From Phycisphaerales bacterium (GTDB lineage Bacteria > Planctomycetota > Phycisphaerae > Sedimentisphaerales > Anaerohalosphaeraceae): a stretch of DNA of 61,347 nt. Position 1 is the stretch's first letter; every line of letters starts with the position of its first letter. The notes under the pieces were generated by a model. The model was not told the origin of the DNA. It saw only the letters and a program-made list of their open reading frames with translations, and did no database searches. The position numbers were made by a program, and so were the translations under genes. This document shows positions 1 to 8,872 of this stretch, one piece after another. The DNA is taken from NCBI GenBank assembly GCA_011053245.1, contig DRGS01000077.1:1-61347 (forward strand). The letters are read 5' to 3'.

Positions 1-1
1 G

Positions 2-463
2 CCAAATGGCGATAAACGCTATACCCGAGACGGTTCTTTGCAGCGTGATTCCAACGGTCAGCTTGTCAATGCAAGCGGATATGCCATAAGCCCGGGTATA
101 ACGATCTCGGCAGAAGCAACAAGTGTCGATATCGGGGGCGACGGAACGGTAAGTGAACTTGTCAACGGTGTAAGCTCTACCATAGGTAACTTAGAGCTTT
201 ACCGGTTTACCAATCCGGCGGGTTTAAGTTCCGAAGGGGGCAATCTTTACAGAGCGACAGAGGCAAGCGGAACCGCCACTTCCGGGACCGCCGGTGAGAA
301 CGGTTTCGGTTCGATCCTGTCGAAGTATCTTGAAAAGTCAAATGTCCAGATGGTCAACGAACTGGTTAATCTCATTACGGCCCAACGCGGTTATGAGATC
401 AATTCGCGTACCATCAGGGTCGGCGATAATATGCTGCGGAAACTGAATCAACTTATCCGGTAA
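2..463 (+). CDS. flgG: Flagellar basal-body distal rod protein FlgG, 3' part
   Basis: The frame is open from base 2, so the 5' end lies outside the window. The visible 153 residues start with a YTRDGSL motif typical of the FlgG/FlgE rod-hook core and end with a C-terminal helix (MVNELVNLITAQRGYEINS, then a DNMLRKLNQL tail) that is the flagellar rod/hook C-terminal domain. FlgG forms the distal rod that passes through the P and L rings. The gene is followed after 16 bases by flgA, flgH and flgI, the usual order. Reading FlgG rather than FlgF rests on this order and on the C-terminal motif. Confidence 0.93.
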   Translation, partial: PNGDKRYTRDGSLQRDSNGQLVNASGYAISPGITISAEATSVDIGGDGTVSELVNGVSSTIGNLELYRFTNPAGLSSEGGNLYRATEASGTATSGTAGENGFGSILSKYLEKSNVQMVNELVNLITAQRGYEINSRTIRVGDNMLRKLNQLIR

Positions 464-479
464 TAGTGCCTGACGTTAA

Positions 480-1520
480 ATGGTAATGAAAATGATTAAA
501 CGATCTACTTTACGAATTTTGAGAAACATTGCGATAGCAGTTGTTGTGCTGCTTTCTGGAAGTGGTGCGTCTTTTGGTGAAAGCAACGATCACAGCAAGA
601 TGGTCGTTTCCGGTCAGCAGGGTCTGCGTATCTATTTGCCTCGTGAAATCATTGTCAGCGAAGAGACGATAGGAGCCGGCTCGATCTTTGTTATGCGCGG
701 CGATGAAAAGATGATCGAAAAGGCGAGCGGTACAAGTCTTGGCAAATTCTCAAAAACCGGTCAGGAGATCATCATCGACCGCAATACGATATTGAGCAGA
801 TTGGCTTCGAGCGGTATCAAGGCTTCGGCGGTTTCTTTTAGCGGCTCCGAGAGAGTTACGGTCAAAAGGGATGAAGAGATCATCAGCGGCGAATATTTTG
901 TCGAAGTCGCAAGATCATTTCTTAAATCCGATGCTACTATTTCCCTGGCAGATGAAATAAATCTTGTCAGAATGCCCCGAGACTGGGTTCTGCCCGACAG
1001 GTCAAGTTCGGTTAAACTCGTACCGAGGAAAAGCGGCTATGGAACCAAAGCATGGGGTAAGGTCTGGGTCGCCGTTGTCAAAGACGGGGTAGAAACAGGC
1101 GGTTATGAACTTGTCTTTAATATCAAATACAAACAACAAAGGACCGTAGCGGTAACCGATATCAATAAGGGAGCGGCAATAAATTCCAGGAATACGAAAA
1201 TTGAGACATTTATGGCTAATACCGTCGCTCCCATGGGATGGTCACCGCCATACGGACAGGTTGCCAGACGTTTGATAAGGAAAGGCAGCATTGTCGGCGG
1301 CAATATGACAGGTAACATTGAGATACCTATCACCCTCAAGCGTAACCAGTTAGTGGTGATAAAAATAGAAACGCCCGGGATATCTATCTCAAATATCGGA
1401 CAGGTTCAGGCAGATGCAAGAACCGGTGAGTTGGTAAAAGTGAAGGTAGGCGACGGTCGCGCGGCAAGAGTGATCGTCGGTAGAGTTAAATCCGACGGTA
1501 CGATCGAACCGATTTTCTGA
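480..1520 (+). CDS. flgA: Flagellar P-ring assembly chaperone FlgA
   Basis: The 346-residue protein has an N-terminal signal peptide (basic MIKRSTLRILR, then a hydrophobic run and a small-residue cleavage region near GASFGES), which predicts export to the periplasm. The C-terminal part (about 220-346) carries the FlgA SAF-like domain, with a TVAVTDINKGAAI segment and a final VKVKVGDGRAARVIVGRV region like the FlgA consensus. FlgA helps FlgI form the P ring. It is longer than the enterobacterial protein (about 220 residues), with an extra N-terminal half as in many distant phyla. ATGs at 480, 486 and 492 are all possible starts and none has a clear ribosome site. Confidence 0.88.
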   Translation: MVMKMIKRSTLRILRNIAIAVVVLLSGSGASFGESNDHSKMVVSGQQGLRIYLPREIIVSEETIGAGSIFVMRGDEKMIEKASGTSLGKFSKTGQEIIIDRNTILSRLASSGIKASAVSFSGSERVTVKRDEEIISGEYFVEVARSFLKSDATISLADEINLVRMPRDWVLPDRSSSVKLVPRKSGYGTKAWGKVWVAVVKDGVETGGYELVFNIKYKQQRTVAVTDINKGAAINSRNTKIETFMANTVAPMGWSPPYGQVARRLIRKGSIVGGNMTGNIEIPITLKRNQLVVIKIETPGISISNIGQVQADARTGELVKVKVGDGRAARVIVGRVKSDGTIEPIF

Positions 1521-1533
1521 GAGGTTACATATT

Positions 1534-2163
1534 ATGAACACAAAAAAGATAGCGATAACGTTTCTGTTATGTATGCATTTTGCCGCAGGTGATTGTTTTG
1601 CCGGTTCCTTATATGCCAAGCGCTCTGGTTCACGCCCACTTCTCTCCGATGACAAGGCCTTTCAGATTGGCGATATACTTACAATAATCATTAAGGAAGA
1701 GATCGATATCGAGACCGAGAGCAGCAGAGACTTAAAAAACGCCGCAAAACGTGAGATAAGCTTTACGGACCAGAAGCTCTTTGAACACAGCCCGTTTAAG
1801 TATCTGCCGCATATACCCGGCATAACGGACGATTTCGGAGTCGAATCAAGTAAATCGCATAACAGCATTTCAGATTACGAAGAAAAGCGAAGCATTGAAG
1901 ATCGCATTACCGTCGTTGTTGAAGATGTTCATCCTAACGGTAATCTCGTCGTTATCGGGACGCGCAGTCGCAATGTTGCCCGTGATCTGATAACTGTTCA
2001 GGTAAGCGGCATTGTCCGTCCGAGAGATATTACGTTTGCTAATACGGTACAGAGTCATCAGATAGCAAATTTCAAGCTTGTTACTCTTAATAAGGGTTTG
2101 TCCGAGGATTATAATCGACCTGGTTGGCTTGCAAGGATACTTGACGGTCTGTGGCCGTTTTAA
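1534..2163 (+). CDS. flgH: Flagellar L-ring protein FlgH
   Basis: The 209-residue protein has a signal peptide ending near DCFAGS and the FlgH signature SLYAKRSGSRPLLSDDKAFQ followed by GDILTIII. The C-terminal half has GNLVVIGTRS and the ISGIVRPRDI-type segment (here VSGIVRPRDI), which is diagnostic of FlgH. It forms the outer-membrane L ring around the rod. No clear lipobox is visible: the cysteine is preceded by AGD, so lipidation is doubtful. It lies 13 bases after flgA and 49 bases before flgI. Confidence 0.95.
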   Translation: MNTKKIAITFLLCMHFAAGDCFAGSLYAKRSGSRPLLSDDKAFQIGDILTIIIKEEIDIETESSRDLKNAAKREISFTDQKLFEHSPFKYLPHIPGITDDFGVESSKSHNSISDYEEKRSIEDRITVVVEDVHPNGNLVVIGTRSRNVARDLITVQVSGIVRPRDITFANTVQSHQIANFKLVTLNKGLSEDYNRPGWLARILDGLWPF

Positions 2164-2212
2164 TTGAAATTTGGCAGCGATATTATTAACAGTTTATTTA
2201 CGGATATAAATC

Positions 2213-3328
2213 ATGAAATCGCGTTTGGCAATATTGAGTTTATTTTTGCTCGTTGGCGTTTCAGTTTGCAACGCCGCGCGTATTAAGGATATCGTAGAGA
2301 TCAAGGGTGTCCGCGGTAATACACTTGAGGGCATCGGTCTCGTAATAGGTCTCAATGGAACAGGCGACAATACACTGCCTTCTGCGCAGATGCTGTCAAG
2401 TTTGCTCCAGCGAAACGGAGGTACCACTTTCGACCCGGCTGAACTTAAATCGGGCAATATCGCACAGGTATATGTGACCGCAGAGCTTGGCCCGTGGGAT
2501 CGCGCCGGTTCGCGGATCGATATTAACGTTTCGGCATTGGGCAACGCTACCAGTCTTCAGGGCGGACAACTCATATCCACCGAACTTCGCGCTCTTAATG
2601 GCGATGTATATGCCGTCGCCAGAGCGGCGGCTATCTCGACGGCTTCATGGACGGTCGAGGGCAATACAGGCAGTAAGGCGACCAAGAACCACCCTACGGT
2701 TGGCCGCATCCCAAACGGTGCTTATGTCGAAAAAGAGGAAACAGCCGACTTTATTGAAGTTGTCGGCGGGCAAAGATACATTACGCTGCTCTTGCGAAAC
2801 AGCGACTTTTCGACCGCTGAAAATATTCGCACAGCCATAGAAAACATTTATTCCGACACCGTTTATGTCGAAGATGCCGGTACGATCAGGGTGAGAATTC
2901 CTGCCGAGATAACACAGATCAATCTTTCTCGTTTCCTTGGCACGATAAGAAGCCCCAATGTTGAGGTGGATGTCCCGGCGATAGTAGTCATTAACGAGCG
3001 AACAGGTACGATAGTTGTGGGGGGGAATGTAGCAATTACCGAAACCGCAGTGGCTCAGGGCAGCCTTGTTGTCAAGATAAAGGAACAGCAGCTCGTCTCC
3101 CAGCCTTTTCAGGCGTTTTCAGATGCTGCACAAACGGAGGTCATTGATAGTTCGTCGGTCTCTGTCGAAGAAGAGGAAGGGTATCTTATCACTTTGCCCG
3201 AAGTTGTTACCGTTACGGAACTGGCCAAGTATCTTAACGCCATAGGCGCAACGCCGCGAGACTTGATCGCTATATTTAACATGTTGAAAGTCGCCGGTGC
3301 CTTACAGGCAAGAATCGAAATAATGTAA
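2213..3328 (+). CDS. flgI: Flagellar P-ring protein FlgI
   Basis: The 371-residue protein is full length for FlgI. A signal peptide (MKSRLAILSLFLLVGVSVCNA) precedes RIKDIVEIKGVRGN and the FlgI-typical LEGIGLVIGLNGTGD. The C-terminal stretch with TVTELAKYLNAIGATPRDLI and a closing IFNMLKVAGALQARIEI is the standard FlgI end. It forms the periplasmic P ring on peptidoglycan. It sits between flgH and the rod-binding flgJ gene, in a tight plus-strand operon. Confidence 0.97.
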   Translation: MKSRLAILSLFLLVGVSVCNAARIKDIVEIKGVRGNTLEGIGLVIGLNGTGDNTLPSAQMLSSLLQRNGGTTFDPAELKSGNIAQVYVTAELGPWDRAGSRIDINVSALGNATSLQGGQLISTELRALNGDVYAVARAAAISTASWTVEGNTGSKATKNHPTVGRIPNGAYVEKEETADFIEVVGGQRYITLLLRNSDFSTAENIRTAIENIYSDTVYVEDAGTIRVRIPAEITQINLSRFLGTIRSPNVEVDVPAIVVINERTGTIVVGGNVAITETAVAQGSLVVKIKEQQLVSQPFQAFSDAAQTEVIDSSSVSVEEEEGYLITLPEVVTVTELAKYLNAIGATPRDLIAIFNMLKVAGALQARIEIM

Positions 3329-3347
3329 TAGTAATGGGTTACAGAAA

Positions 3348-3731
3348 ATGAACATTGACAATATATCATTTAGTCAGCCAGTCGCTGGCGGCGGTATTAA
3401 GAATCTCGGCGAGATGCTCCAGTCAGAAGGCATTGACATGGAGGACGAAAAACGCAAAGAAGTCGCGCGTAATTTCGAGGGGGTTTTTCTACATCAGATT
3501 CTGGAGAAGATGAAGGATACCATCCCTGAATCGGACCTTGAGGATTCTTCTTCGAAACAGATCAAGAGTATGTACTGGTCGTTTATGTCGGATGCACTTG
3601 CCGATCAGGGAGGGTTTGGCCTTTGGGAGAAGATATATGAGCAAATGCCGGGCGCAAAAAGTCAAACTATGGGTAATGTCGCCGAGCAGGGTTTGGGAGC
3701 TAATACGAATCGATTGGATGAAAGCGCATGA
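3348..3731 (+). CDS. flgJ: FlgJ-type rod-binding protein (single domain)
   Basis: The 127-residue protein carries the rod-binding domain of FlgJ: ARNFEGVFLHQILEKM, then MYWSFMSDALADQGGFGLWE, matching the family pattern in which FE..F...ll..M is followed by a DQ.G.GL segment. Enterobacterial FlgJ has an additional peptidoglycan hydrolase domain that is absent here, as in many other phyla, so rod passage through the wall needs a separate enzyme. Its stop codon overlaps the next start (ATGA at 3728-3731), which suggests translational coupling. Confidence 0.9.
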   Translation: MNIDNISFSQPVAGGGIKNLGEMLQSEGIDMEDEKRKEVARNFEGVFLHQILEKMKDTIPESDLEDSSSKQIKSMYWSFMSDALADQGGFGLWEKIYEQMPGAKSQTMGNVAEQGLGANTNRLDESA

Positions 3732-4246
3732 GATCTATGGATATTGAATTAAAGAATCTTGTTGAGGAATTGCTGGTAGTGCTGGATGAAGACATCGAGC
3801 ATGTCGGTGTGATGCTGGGGCGTATGGATCAGTTGCGTGAAGCAGTGATCAAAAGGGACGAGACCTTTCTCCGTGATCTTCTCGAAGCAATACACGATGA
3901 AAGCCAGATCCATGAAAGGATCGAATTACGGCGTGATGATGTTCGCCGCCGGCTTGCCGAGATCATGGGTTGCGGAGAAGAACAGATGAATCTTTCACTG
4001 CTCTGTGAGAATCTTGAGCCGGTGATGAGGCAAACAGTTGCTGAAAAACAAAGCGAACTGAAGCCTCTCGTCGAAAAGCTCAACCGCGAACATATTTTGA
4101 CCTCCATGCTTCTTAAGGAATGCGCAAGGCTCAACAGCATGATGCTCAGGGGTATATTTACAAACAGCGATTCGAGTATAACTTACAATTCCAGAGGCGA
4201 CGCTTCATGGCGGGCGCACAGGGAACTTGTTAATTGCAGATTATAG
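3728..4246 (+). CDS. FlgN-like flagellar export chaperone
   Basis: The 172-residue protein is almost wholly helical and rich in charged heptads (ELVEELLVVLDEDIEHVGVM near the start), the usual look of FlgN chaperones, which hold FlgK and FlgL before export. It lies directly before flgK, where flgN is commonly found, and overlaps the flgJ stop by four bases. FlgN sequences are poorly conserved, so the call rests on size, coiled-coil character and position, not on a diagnostic motif. A structure-based search would settle it. Confidence 0.65.
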   Translation: MRSMDIELKNLVEELLVVLDEDIEHVGVMLGRMDQLREAVIKRDETFLRDLLEAIHDESQIHERIELRRDDVRRRLAEIMGCGEEQMNLSLLCENLEPVMRQTVAEKQSELKPLVEKLNREHILTSMLLKECARLNSMMLRGIFTNSDSSITYNSRGDASWRAHRELVNCRL

Positions 4247-4272
4247 GCATGAAAGTCTATAGGAGTTTTTAA

Positions 4273-5976
4273 ATGGGTAGTTATGACATAGGTATTAGCG
4301 GATTCAACGCGGCTCAAAGAGCGCTGGATATTATTGGTAACAACATTGCCAATGCCGCGACAGAGGGCTATCACCGCCAGGAAATAGACCTCAAGTCCAA
4401 AAACGAAGTACTCATCGGAGGTTTTCCTGTAGGTCAGGGTGTGAATTTTGCCCGTGTAGTCCGCGTAATTGACCATCTTCTCGATAATGAAATTGTGAAC
4501 CAAGAATCTTCTTTCTCACAGATATCGAAAGAACTTGATACTCTTAAAGTTATGGAAAATGCCTTTGGCGAGTTGTCGACTTCCGGTTTGAGCAGGGCTA
4601 TGGACAATTTCTATGATACGCTTCATTATCTTTCAAGCGATCCGAACGATGCTAATTTGCAGCACGCCGTCGTTACCAGCGCAGAATCCTTGACATATCA
4701 GTTTCGTTCGCTTGGTGGAGTTTTAAATGGCATCCAGGATAGTATTCATGCAGATGCCGTAAAAACCGTAGAACGCATCAACTTGATCGCATCCCAGATC
4801 AGCGAACTCAATGGCGAGGTGTCCTCGGCGATCGCCAGAGGCATGGATCCTGTAAATACCCTCGATCATCGCGATCAGCTTGTGACGCAACTGAGTCGTC
4901 TTACCGGAGTAACCGTCTTCAAAAGAGAAAATGACAGTATTGACATCTCACTCGGCAATTTTTCATTGGTATCCGGTTCTACTTATTCAAATATGCAATT
5001 GAACCTTGTCGGTAACGGCGACTCAATAGATTTCAGCCTGTCTCCGGCTGGTAGTACTACTGTATCAATATCTTCCATATCGGGTGGACAACTTGGCGGA
5101 CTCTTTAGCTTGCGAAACGACATCGTAAAAGATGTGCAGTCCCAACTTGACAACGTAGCTACTACCATGATGACAGACATAAATAAGATACACACCCAGG
5201 CGGTTGGTTCGTCCGGTTCGTTTACGACCCTGACCAGTCAGATGATGCCCGACGCCCTGAGTGATTTCAGTCCCGCTTTAGGTGGCACAGCCGCCGAAGA
5301 GGTTATCATTCGTGTGACAGATTCCGGTGGGGGGGTAACAACCACTGTTATCAATATAGACGCAAGCGCGACGACGACAGATACCATGACGTCGATAGCC
5401 GCTCAATTCGATGCCGTAGCAAATATAAGCAGTTCCATTGATTCGGCGGGCAAGATGGTCATAACCGCCACAGGTGGCGCCCAATTCGATTTTATTCCTG
5501 TTTCGCCGGTGACAACTTCGGATACGATCGGTTTTCTGGCTGCGGTGGGACTGAACACTTTCTTTTCAGGCACCAATGCCGAGACTATGACGATCACGAG
5601 TTTTATCAGCGGTTCCGGCGGTATAGGCCGAATCGCTTCTTCCGGTACGACAAGTATGGAGGACAATGAGGCTATTTTGGAAATGGCCAAATACGGCGAC
5701 ACGATAAGCAGTAATTTTGGGGGATATACACCCAAGGGCTACTACAGGCAGATCGCTACATCGCTGGGTAGTACGATATCGGCCAGTCAGTTGCGATATG
5801 ACAATACCAACAGCATATTGCGAAGTCTTAACCAAAGGCGTGACGAAATAAGCGGTGTCGATATGAACAACGAAGCTTCAAAGATGCTGCTTTTCGAAAG
5901 AATGTTTCAGGGTATGGCAAAGTATATCAATATCGTAACGAGGACCATCGATACAGTAATGACTATTGTCAATTGA
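4273..5976 (+). CDS. flgK: Hook-filament junction protein FlgK (HAP1)
   Basis: The 567-residue protein begins GSYDIGISGFNAAQRALDII and NNIANAATEGYHRQ, the conserved N-terminal helix of FlgK, and ends with the matching C-terminal D0 helix (SKMLLFERMFQGMAKYINIV). Between them are the FlgK core with LDHRDQLVTQLS and an inserted Ser/Thr/Gly-rich beta region around residues 330-480. The start has a strong ribosome site (AGGAG eight bases upstream). FlgK joins the hook to the filament with FlgL. Confidence 0.97.
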   Translation: MGSYDIGISGFNAAQRALDIIGNNIANAATEGYHRQEIDLKSKNEVLIGGFPVGQGVNFARVVRVIDHLLDNEIVNQESSFSQISKELDTLKVMENAFGELSTSGLSRAMDNFYDTLHYLSSDPNDANLQHAVVTSAESLTYQFRSLGGVLNGIQDSIHADAVKTVERINLIASQISELNGEVSSAIARGMDPVNTLDHRDQLVTQLSRLTGVTVFKRENDSIDISLGNFSLVSGSTYSNMQLNLVGNGDSIDFSLSPAGSTTVSISSISGGQLGGLFSLRNDIVKDVQSQLDNVATTMMTDINKIHTQAVGSSGSFTTLTSQMMPDALSDFSPALGGTAAEEVIIRVTDSGGGVTTTVINIDASATTTDTMTSIAAQFDAVANISSSIDSAGKMVITATGGAQFDFIPVSPVTTSDTIGFLAAVGLNTFFSGTNAETMTITSFISGSGGIGRIASSGTTSMEDNEAILEMAKYGDTISSNFGGYTPKGYYRQIATSLGSTISASQLRYDNTNSILRSLNQRRDEISGVDMNNEASKMLLFERMFQGMAKYINIVTRTIDTVMTIVN

Positions 5977-6008
5977 TGACTATAATACTTGAATAATAAG
6001 AGGATCGT

Positions 6009-7229
6009 ATGGGTTTATCTCTTGATGCAATTTATAACAGTACCAGTTGGGCGATACAAAAACAGGCACGGGCTCTTTCTAATCTACAGGAGCAGGCCAG
6101 CAGCGGACAGGTTCTCAATCGCCCAAGCGATAATCCGATAGACGCTCACAGGGTCCTTGGTCTCAAGACCGACAATCAGACTATGGATCGCCAGGTCGGG
6201 ATGATCGAGGACATGGTAGCAACCTTAATGACAGGTTCTCTTGCTACCCAAAATATCACCCGCGATCTTACCTATGCCCTTGGGCAGTTGACCAGCGGCA
6301 CGACATCTTCAATGCCTAATCAGGTTGCCGAGGCTATCAACGGGACCCTGGAGGATATACTCTTACAGGTAAACTGGGAACAAGCAGGTCATCAGGGCGG
6401 GTATTTTCTTTTCGGCGGCGAAAAAAGTGACACACCTCCTTATGTTGCCGAGCGCGATTCCAACGGCGATATCATTCGTGTAACATATCAGGGCAGCTCC
6501 AACGAACGTAATGTTGAAGTTGCTACGGGTATCGAGATGAGTGCCGTTCTCGTAGGTGACAACCTGTTCAGGTCCGACGATCGTCAGACAACGGAATTCG
6601 CCAGCGATCTTGGTTCAGGTACAACAACAGGCGCTGATGTGGGGACAACGGCTTCTACGGTTCGCGGCGATCACACTTTGACCGTTGAACTTCAGAGCGG
6701 GACCACTTACCGCCTGTCGATAGACGGCGGGGTCAGTTTTGTCGATGTCGATATAATAGCAGGGGGCGCTGACGATGTTGCCGTGACACATGACACCACC
6801 GGTGAGATCCTTTATGTTGACACGACGGGGATAGCGCGGGACGGCAGTGAGTTGGTTCGTGCGCCGGGTACCTACGATATATTTAATGTCCTGATAAGCG
6901 CACGGGATCTGCTTAGAACCGCTGAGTCCTCATTACCGCAAGGTGTTTGGGACAATGTAATAAACGATACGATCGGCTATATGAAAAATGTCGAGGATTT
7001 TGTTACGGAAGCATTTCCCATTGTCGGCGGGCGGATCGGTACGTTGACGAATTTGCAGGAAAGCCTTAGGGACATGCAATGGAACACTGAAGATGAGATC
7101 AGCCGATTGCAGGACGCCGATATCGCACAGGTAGCGATGGACCTTGCCCGGCACGACGTTCTATACCAGATGTCGCTTGCGGTAGCAGCCAAGATGTTCA
7201 AACTTTCGCTGCTTGATTTCATAGCATAA
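6009..7229 (+). CDS. flgL: Hook-filament junction protein FlgL (HAP3)
   Basis: The 406-residue protein has the flagellin-type N-terminal helix (QKQARALSNLQEQASSGQ, then NRPSDNPIDAHRVL) and a matching C-terminal helix (EISRLQDADIAQVAMDLAR). It follows flgK after 32 bases, the standard gene order. The GGYFLFGGEKSDTPPY segment is characteristic of FlgL and separates it from flagellin, which often looks similar. A Thr/Gly-rich insert occupies residues about 190-280. No csrA or fliW follows, which is the arrangement in many other genomes; a glycosyltransferase gene follows instead. Confidence 0.94.
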   Translation: MGLSLDAIYNSTSWAIQKQARALSNLQEQASSGQVLNRPSDNPIDAHRVLGLKTDNQTMDRQVGMIEDMVATLMTGSLATQNITRDLTYALGQLTSGTTSSMPNQVAEAINGTLEDILLQVNWEQAGHQGGYFLFGGEKSDTPPYVAERDSNGDIIRVTYQGSSNERNVEVATGIEMSAVLVGDNLFRSDDRQTTEFASDLGSGTTTGADVGTTASTVRGDHTLTVELQSGTTYRLSIDGGVSFVDVDIIAGGADDVAVTHDTTGEILYVDTTGIARDGSELVRAPGTYDIFNVLISARDLLRTAESSLPQGVWDNVINDTIGYMKNVEDFVTEAFPIVGGRIGTLTNLQESLRDMQWNTEDEISRLQDADIAQVAMDLARHDVLYQMSLAVAAKMFKLSLLDFIA

Positions 7230-7272
7230 ATATTAACAGTGACTTTTGTTCGCTGCGGGTGGAGATAACCAA

Positions 7273-8682
7273 TTGGCAGAATTCAATGCTTATCAAGAGG
7301 GTTTGGCTTCGGCTCAGGATGGCAAATATGACCAGGCTCTGGAACTCTTTCAGCAACACCTTCAAAGTCAGCCTGACGACGGGCAGGCATGGAACGATGC
7401 CGGTACTATCCTGTTCAATGCCGGTCATGCCAATGAGGCAATAAGCTGTCTTGAGCGAGCCAGAGAACTGACTGGCCAATCGGGACAGGTTTATCTTAAT
7501 CTTTCCGAAGCCTATATCAAGGCCGGTAAACCTTCCAAAGCAGCAGAGCTTTTCGATAAGATGGCCGATTTGCAAATGCTCGACTCCGATCTGGTAAATA
7601 GATTTGCGGAAACCCTTGCCCGAAGCGGTGACGCAAGAGGCGCCATGGAGATTATGCGTAAAGGCAATATTTTCCTGTCTGGGGAGAGGCAAACCGCTGC
7701 GGAACCTGAAAACAATATGGGCAGACCGTTTAGAGTGGCGTTTTTCTGCGGTGACGACGGGCCAGCATTTCTGCAAGACATTTACAAATTCGCCCATGAG
7801 CATTTTGAGGTAAAGATCTTCGCGGGTCAGAGCGAAGAACATCAGAAGGTTCAGGAACTCATGGAGTGGAGTGATATATCCTGGTTTGAGTGGTGCGGCG
7901 ATTTTGCGATCGTTGGGTCGCATCTGCCAAAGGTCTGCAAGGTGATCGTCAGGCTGCACCGTTACGAAGCCTATGTTGACTGGGCTGAGCGGGTAAACTG
8001 GGAGAATGTCGACACGCTCATAACCATCGGCAATCATCATGTCGATAAGGTTCTTAAAAGACAGGTACCCGGCATTGCTTCGCGGACGAACATGGCACCC
8101 ATCCCAAATGGCGTCGATTTAGAGAAGTTCAAGTTTATTGAACGGCCCCGCGGTAAAAATATCGCGTTTGCAGCTAACTTGCGAATGGTCAAGAATCCAA
8201 TGTTCCTTTTGCAGTGCATGAAAAAACTTAATGAGATCGACAAAGGGTACAGAGTGTTTATCGCTGGCAATACCATGCAGCTTGAGGTTGAGAATTATTT
8301 GAAACACATGACCGTGGCACTTGGGCTTGAGTGTGTAGTGTCATGGGCCGGCTGGCAGGAGAATATCGATGAATGGTTTGCCGATAAGCATTATATCGTC
8401 TCAACGAGCGTTATCGAAAGCCAGGGCATGGGGATACTTGAAGGCATGGCAAGGGGGTTAAAGCCGGTGGTGCATAATTTCCCAGGCGCAGAGCAGACTT
8501 TTACTGACCGTTATTTATTCAACACTGCCGAGGAGTTCTGCGAACAGATCCTTTCGCCAGAGTACCAACCGCAGCAATATCGACGTTATGTAGAAGAAAA
8601 ATACCCGCTTACGAAGCAGATGAAGAGCATTGAAGAGATATTTGTGGCTTTGGGGGCCAAAACTTCCGTCCTTGCTTCGTAA
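7273..8682 (+). CDS. TPR-glycosyltransferase (GT4-like)
   Basis: About 470 residues. An N-terminal TPR region (to about residue 130, with NAGHANEAISCLERA) is followed by a GT-B glycosyltransferase. The C-terminal half has RGKNIAFAANLRMVKNP, a VFIAGN strand and an E-x7-E motif (ESQGMGILE) followed by HNFPGAEQTF, as in GT4 retaining transferases. A TTG start at 7273 with GGAG nine bases upstream aligns better with the paralogue at 8873 than the TTG at 7246. Its position right after flgL suggests flagellar protein glycosylation, and the donor sugar is unknown. Confidence 0.85.
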   Translation: MAEFNAYQEGLASAQDGKYDQALELFQQHLQSQPDDGQAWNDAGTILFNAGHANEAISCLERARELTGQSGQVYLNLSEAYIKAGKPSKAAELFDKMADLQMLDSDLVNRFAETLARSGDARGAMEIMRKGNIFLSGERQTAAEPENNMGRPFRVAFFCGDDGPAFLQDIYKFAHEHFEVKIFAGQSEEHQKVQELMEWSDISWFEWCGDFAIVGSHLPKVCKVIVRLHRYEAYVDWAERVNWENVDTLITIGNHHVDKVLKRQVPGIASRTNMAPIPNGVDLEKFKFIERPRGKNIAFAANLRMVKNPMFLLQCMKKLNEIDKGYRVFIAGNTMQLEVENYLKHMTVALGLECVVSWAGWQENIDEWFADKHYIVSTSVIESQGMGILEGMARGLKPVVHNFPGAEQTFTDRYLFNTAEEFCEQILSPEYQPQQYRRYVEEKYPLTKQMKSIEEIFVALGAKTSVLAS

Positions 8683-8787
8683 GATAACCTCTCATATTGG
8701 TTTTTTGCTGTTTGATATTTATACAGACTCACACTGAAAACAGCTCTAACAGTCCAATAATCCATATTTAGTACAATTTTACGCAAT

Positions 8788-8803
8788 GGGCACGGTTTTT
8801 GCA
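8788..8803 (+). promoter_or_regulatory. Sigma-54 (RpoN) promoter, -24/-12 type
   Basis: A GGCACGG element followed by TTTTTGCA has the GG (8789-8790) and GC (8801-8802) dinucleotides exactly ten bases apart, the invariant spacing of sigma-54 promoters. It lies 70 bases upstream of the start codon at 8873 and would give a short leader. Sigma-54 promoters need an enhancer-binding activator such as a FlrC/FleR-type regulator, and many flagellar genes use them. The activator is not in this window. Confidence 0.75.
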
Positions 8804-8872
8804 TTATACAGCATAGAGTGACTGTAACAATGCAATAGGTCTTTATGGACAAAAAAAATAGGAGATATTGAA

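Noticed and set aside
6009..7229. Flagellin (FliC) reading of the FlgL gene
   Set aside because: The position after flgK and the GYFLFGG segment favour FlgL. No separate flagellin gene is in the window.
7246..7272. Upstream TTG start for the first TPR-glycosyltransferase
   Set aside because: The TTG at 7273 has a GGAG site and matches the start of the paralogue at 8873.
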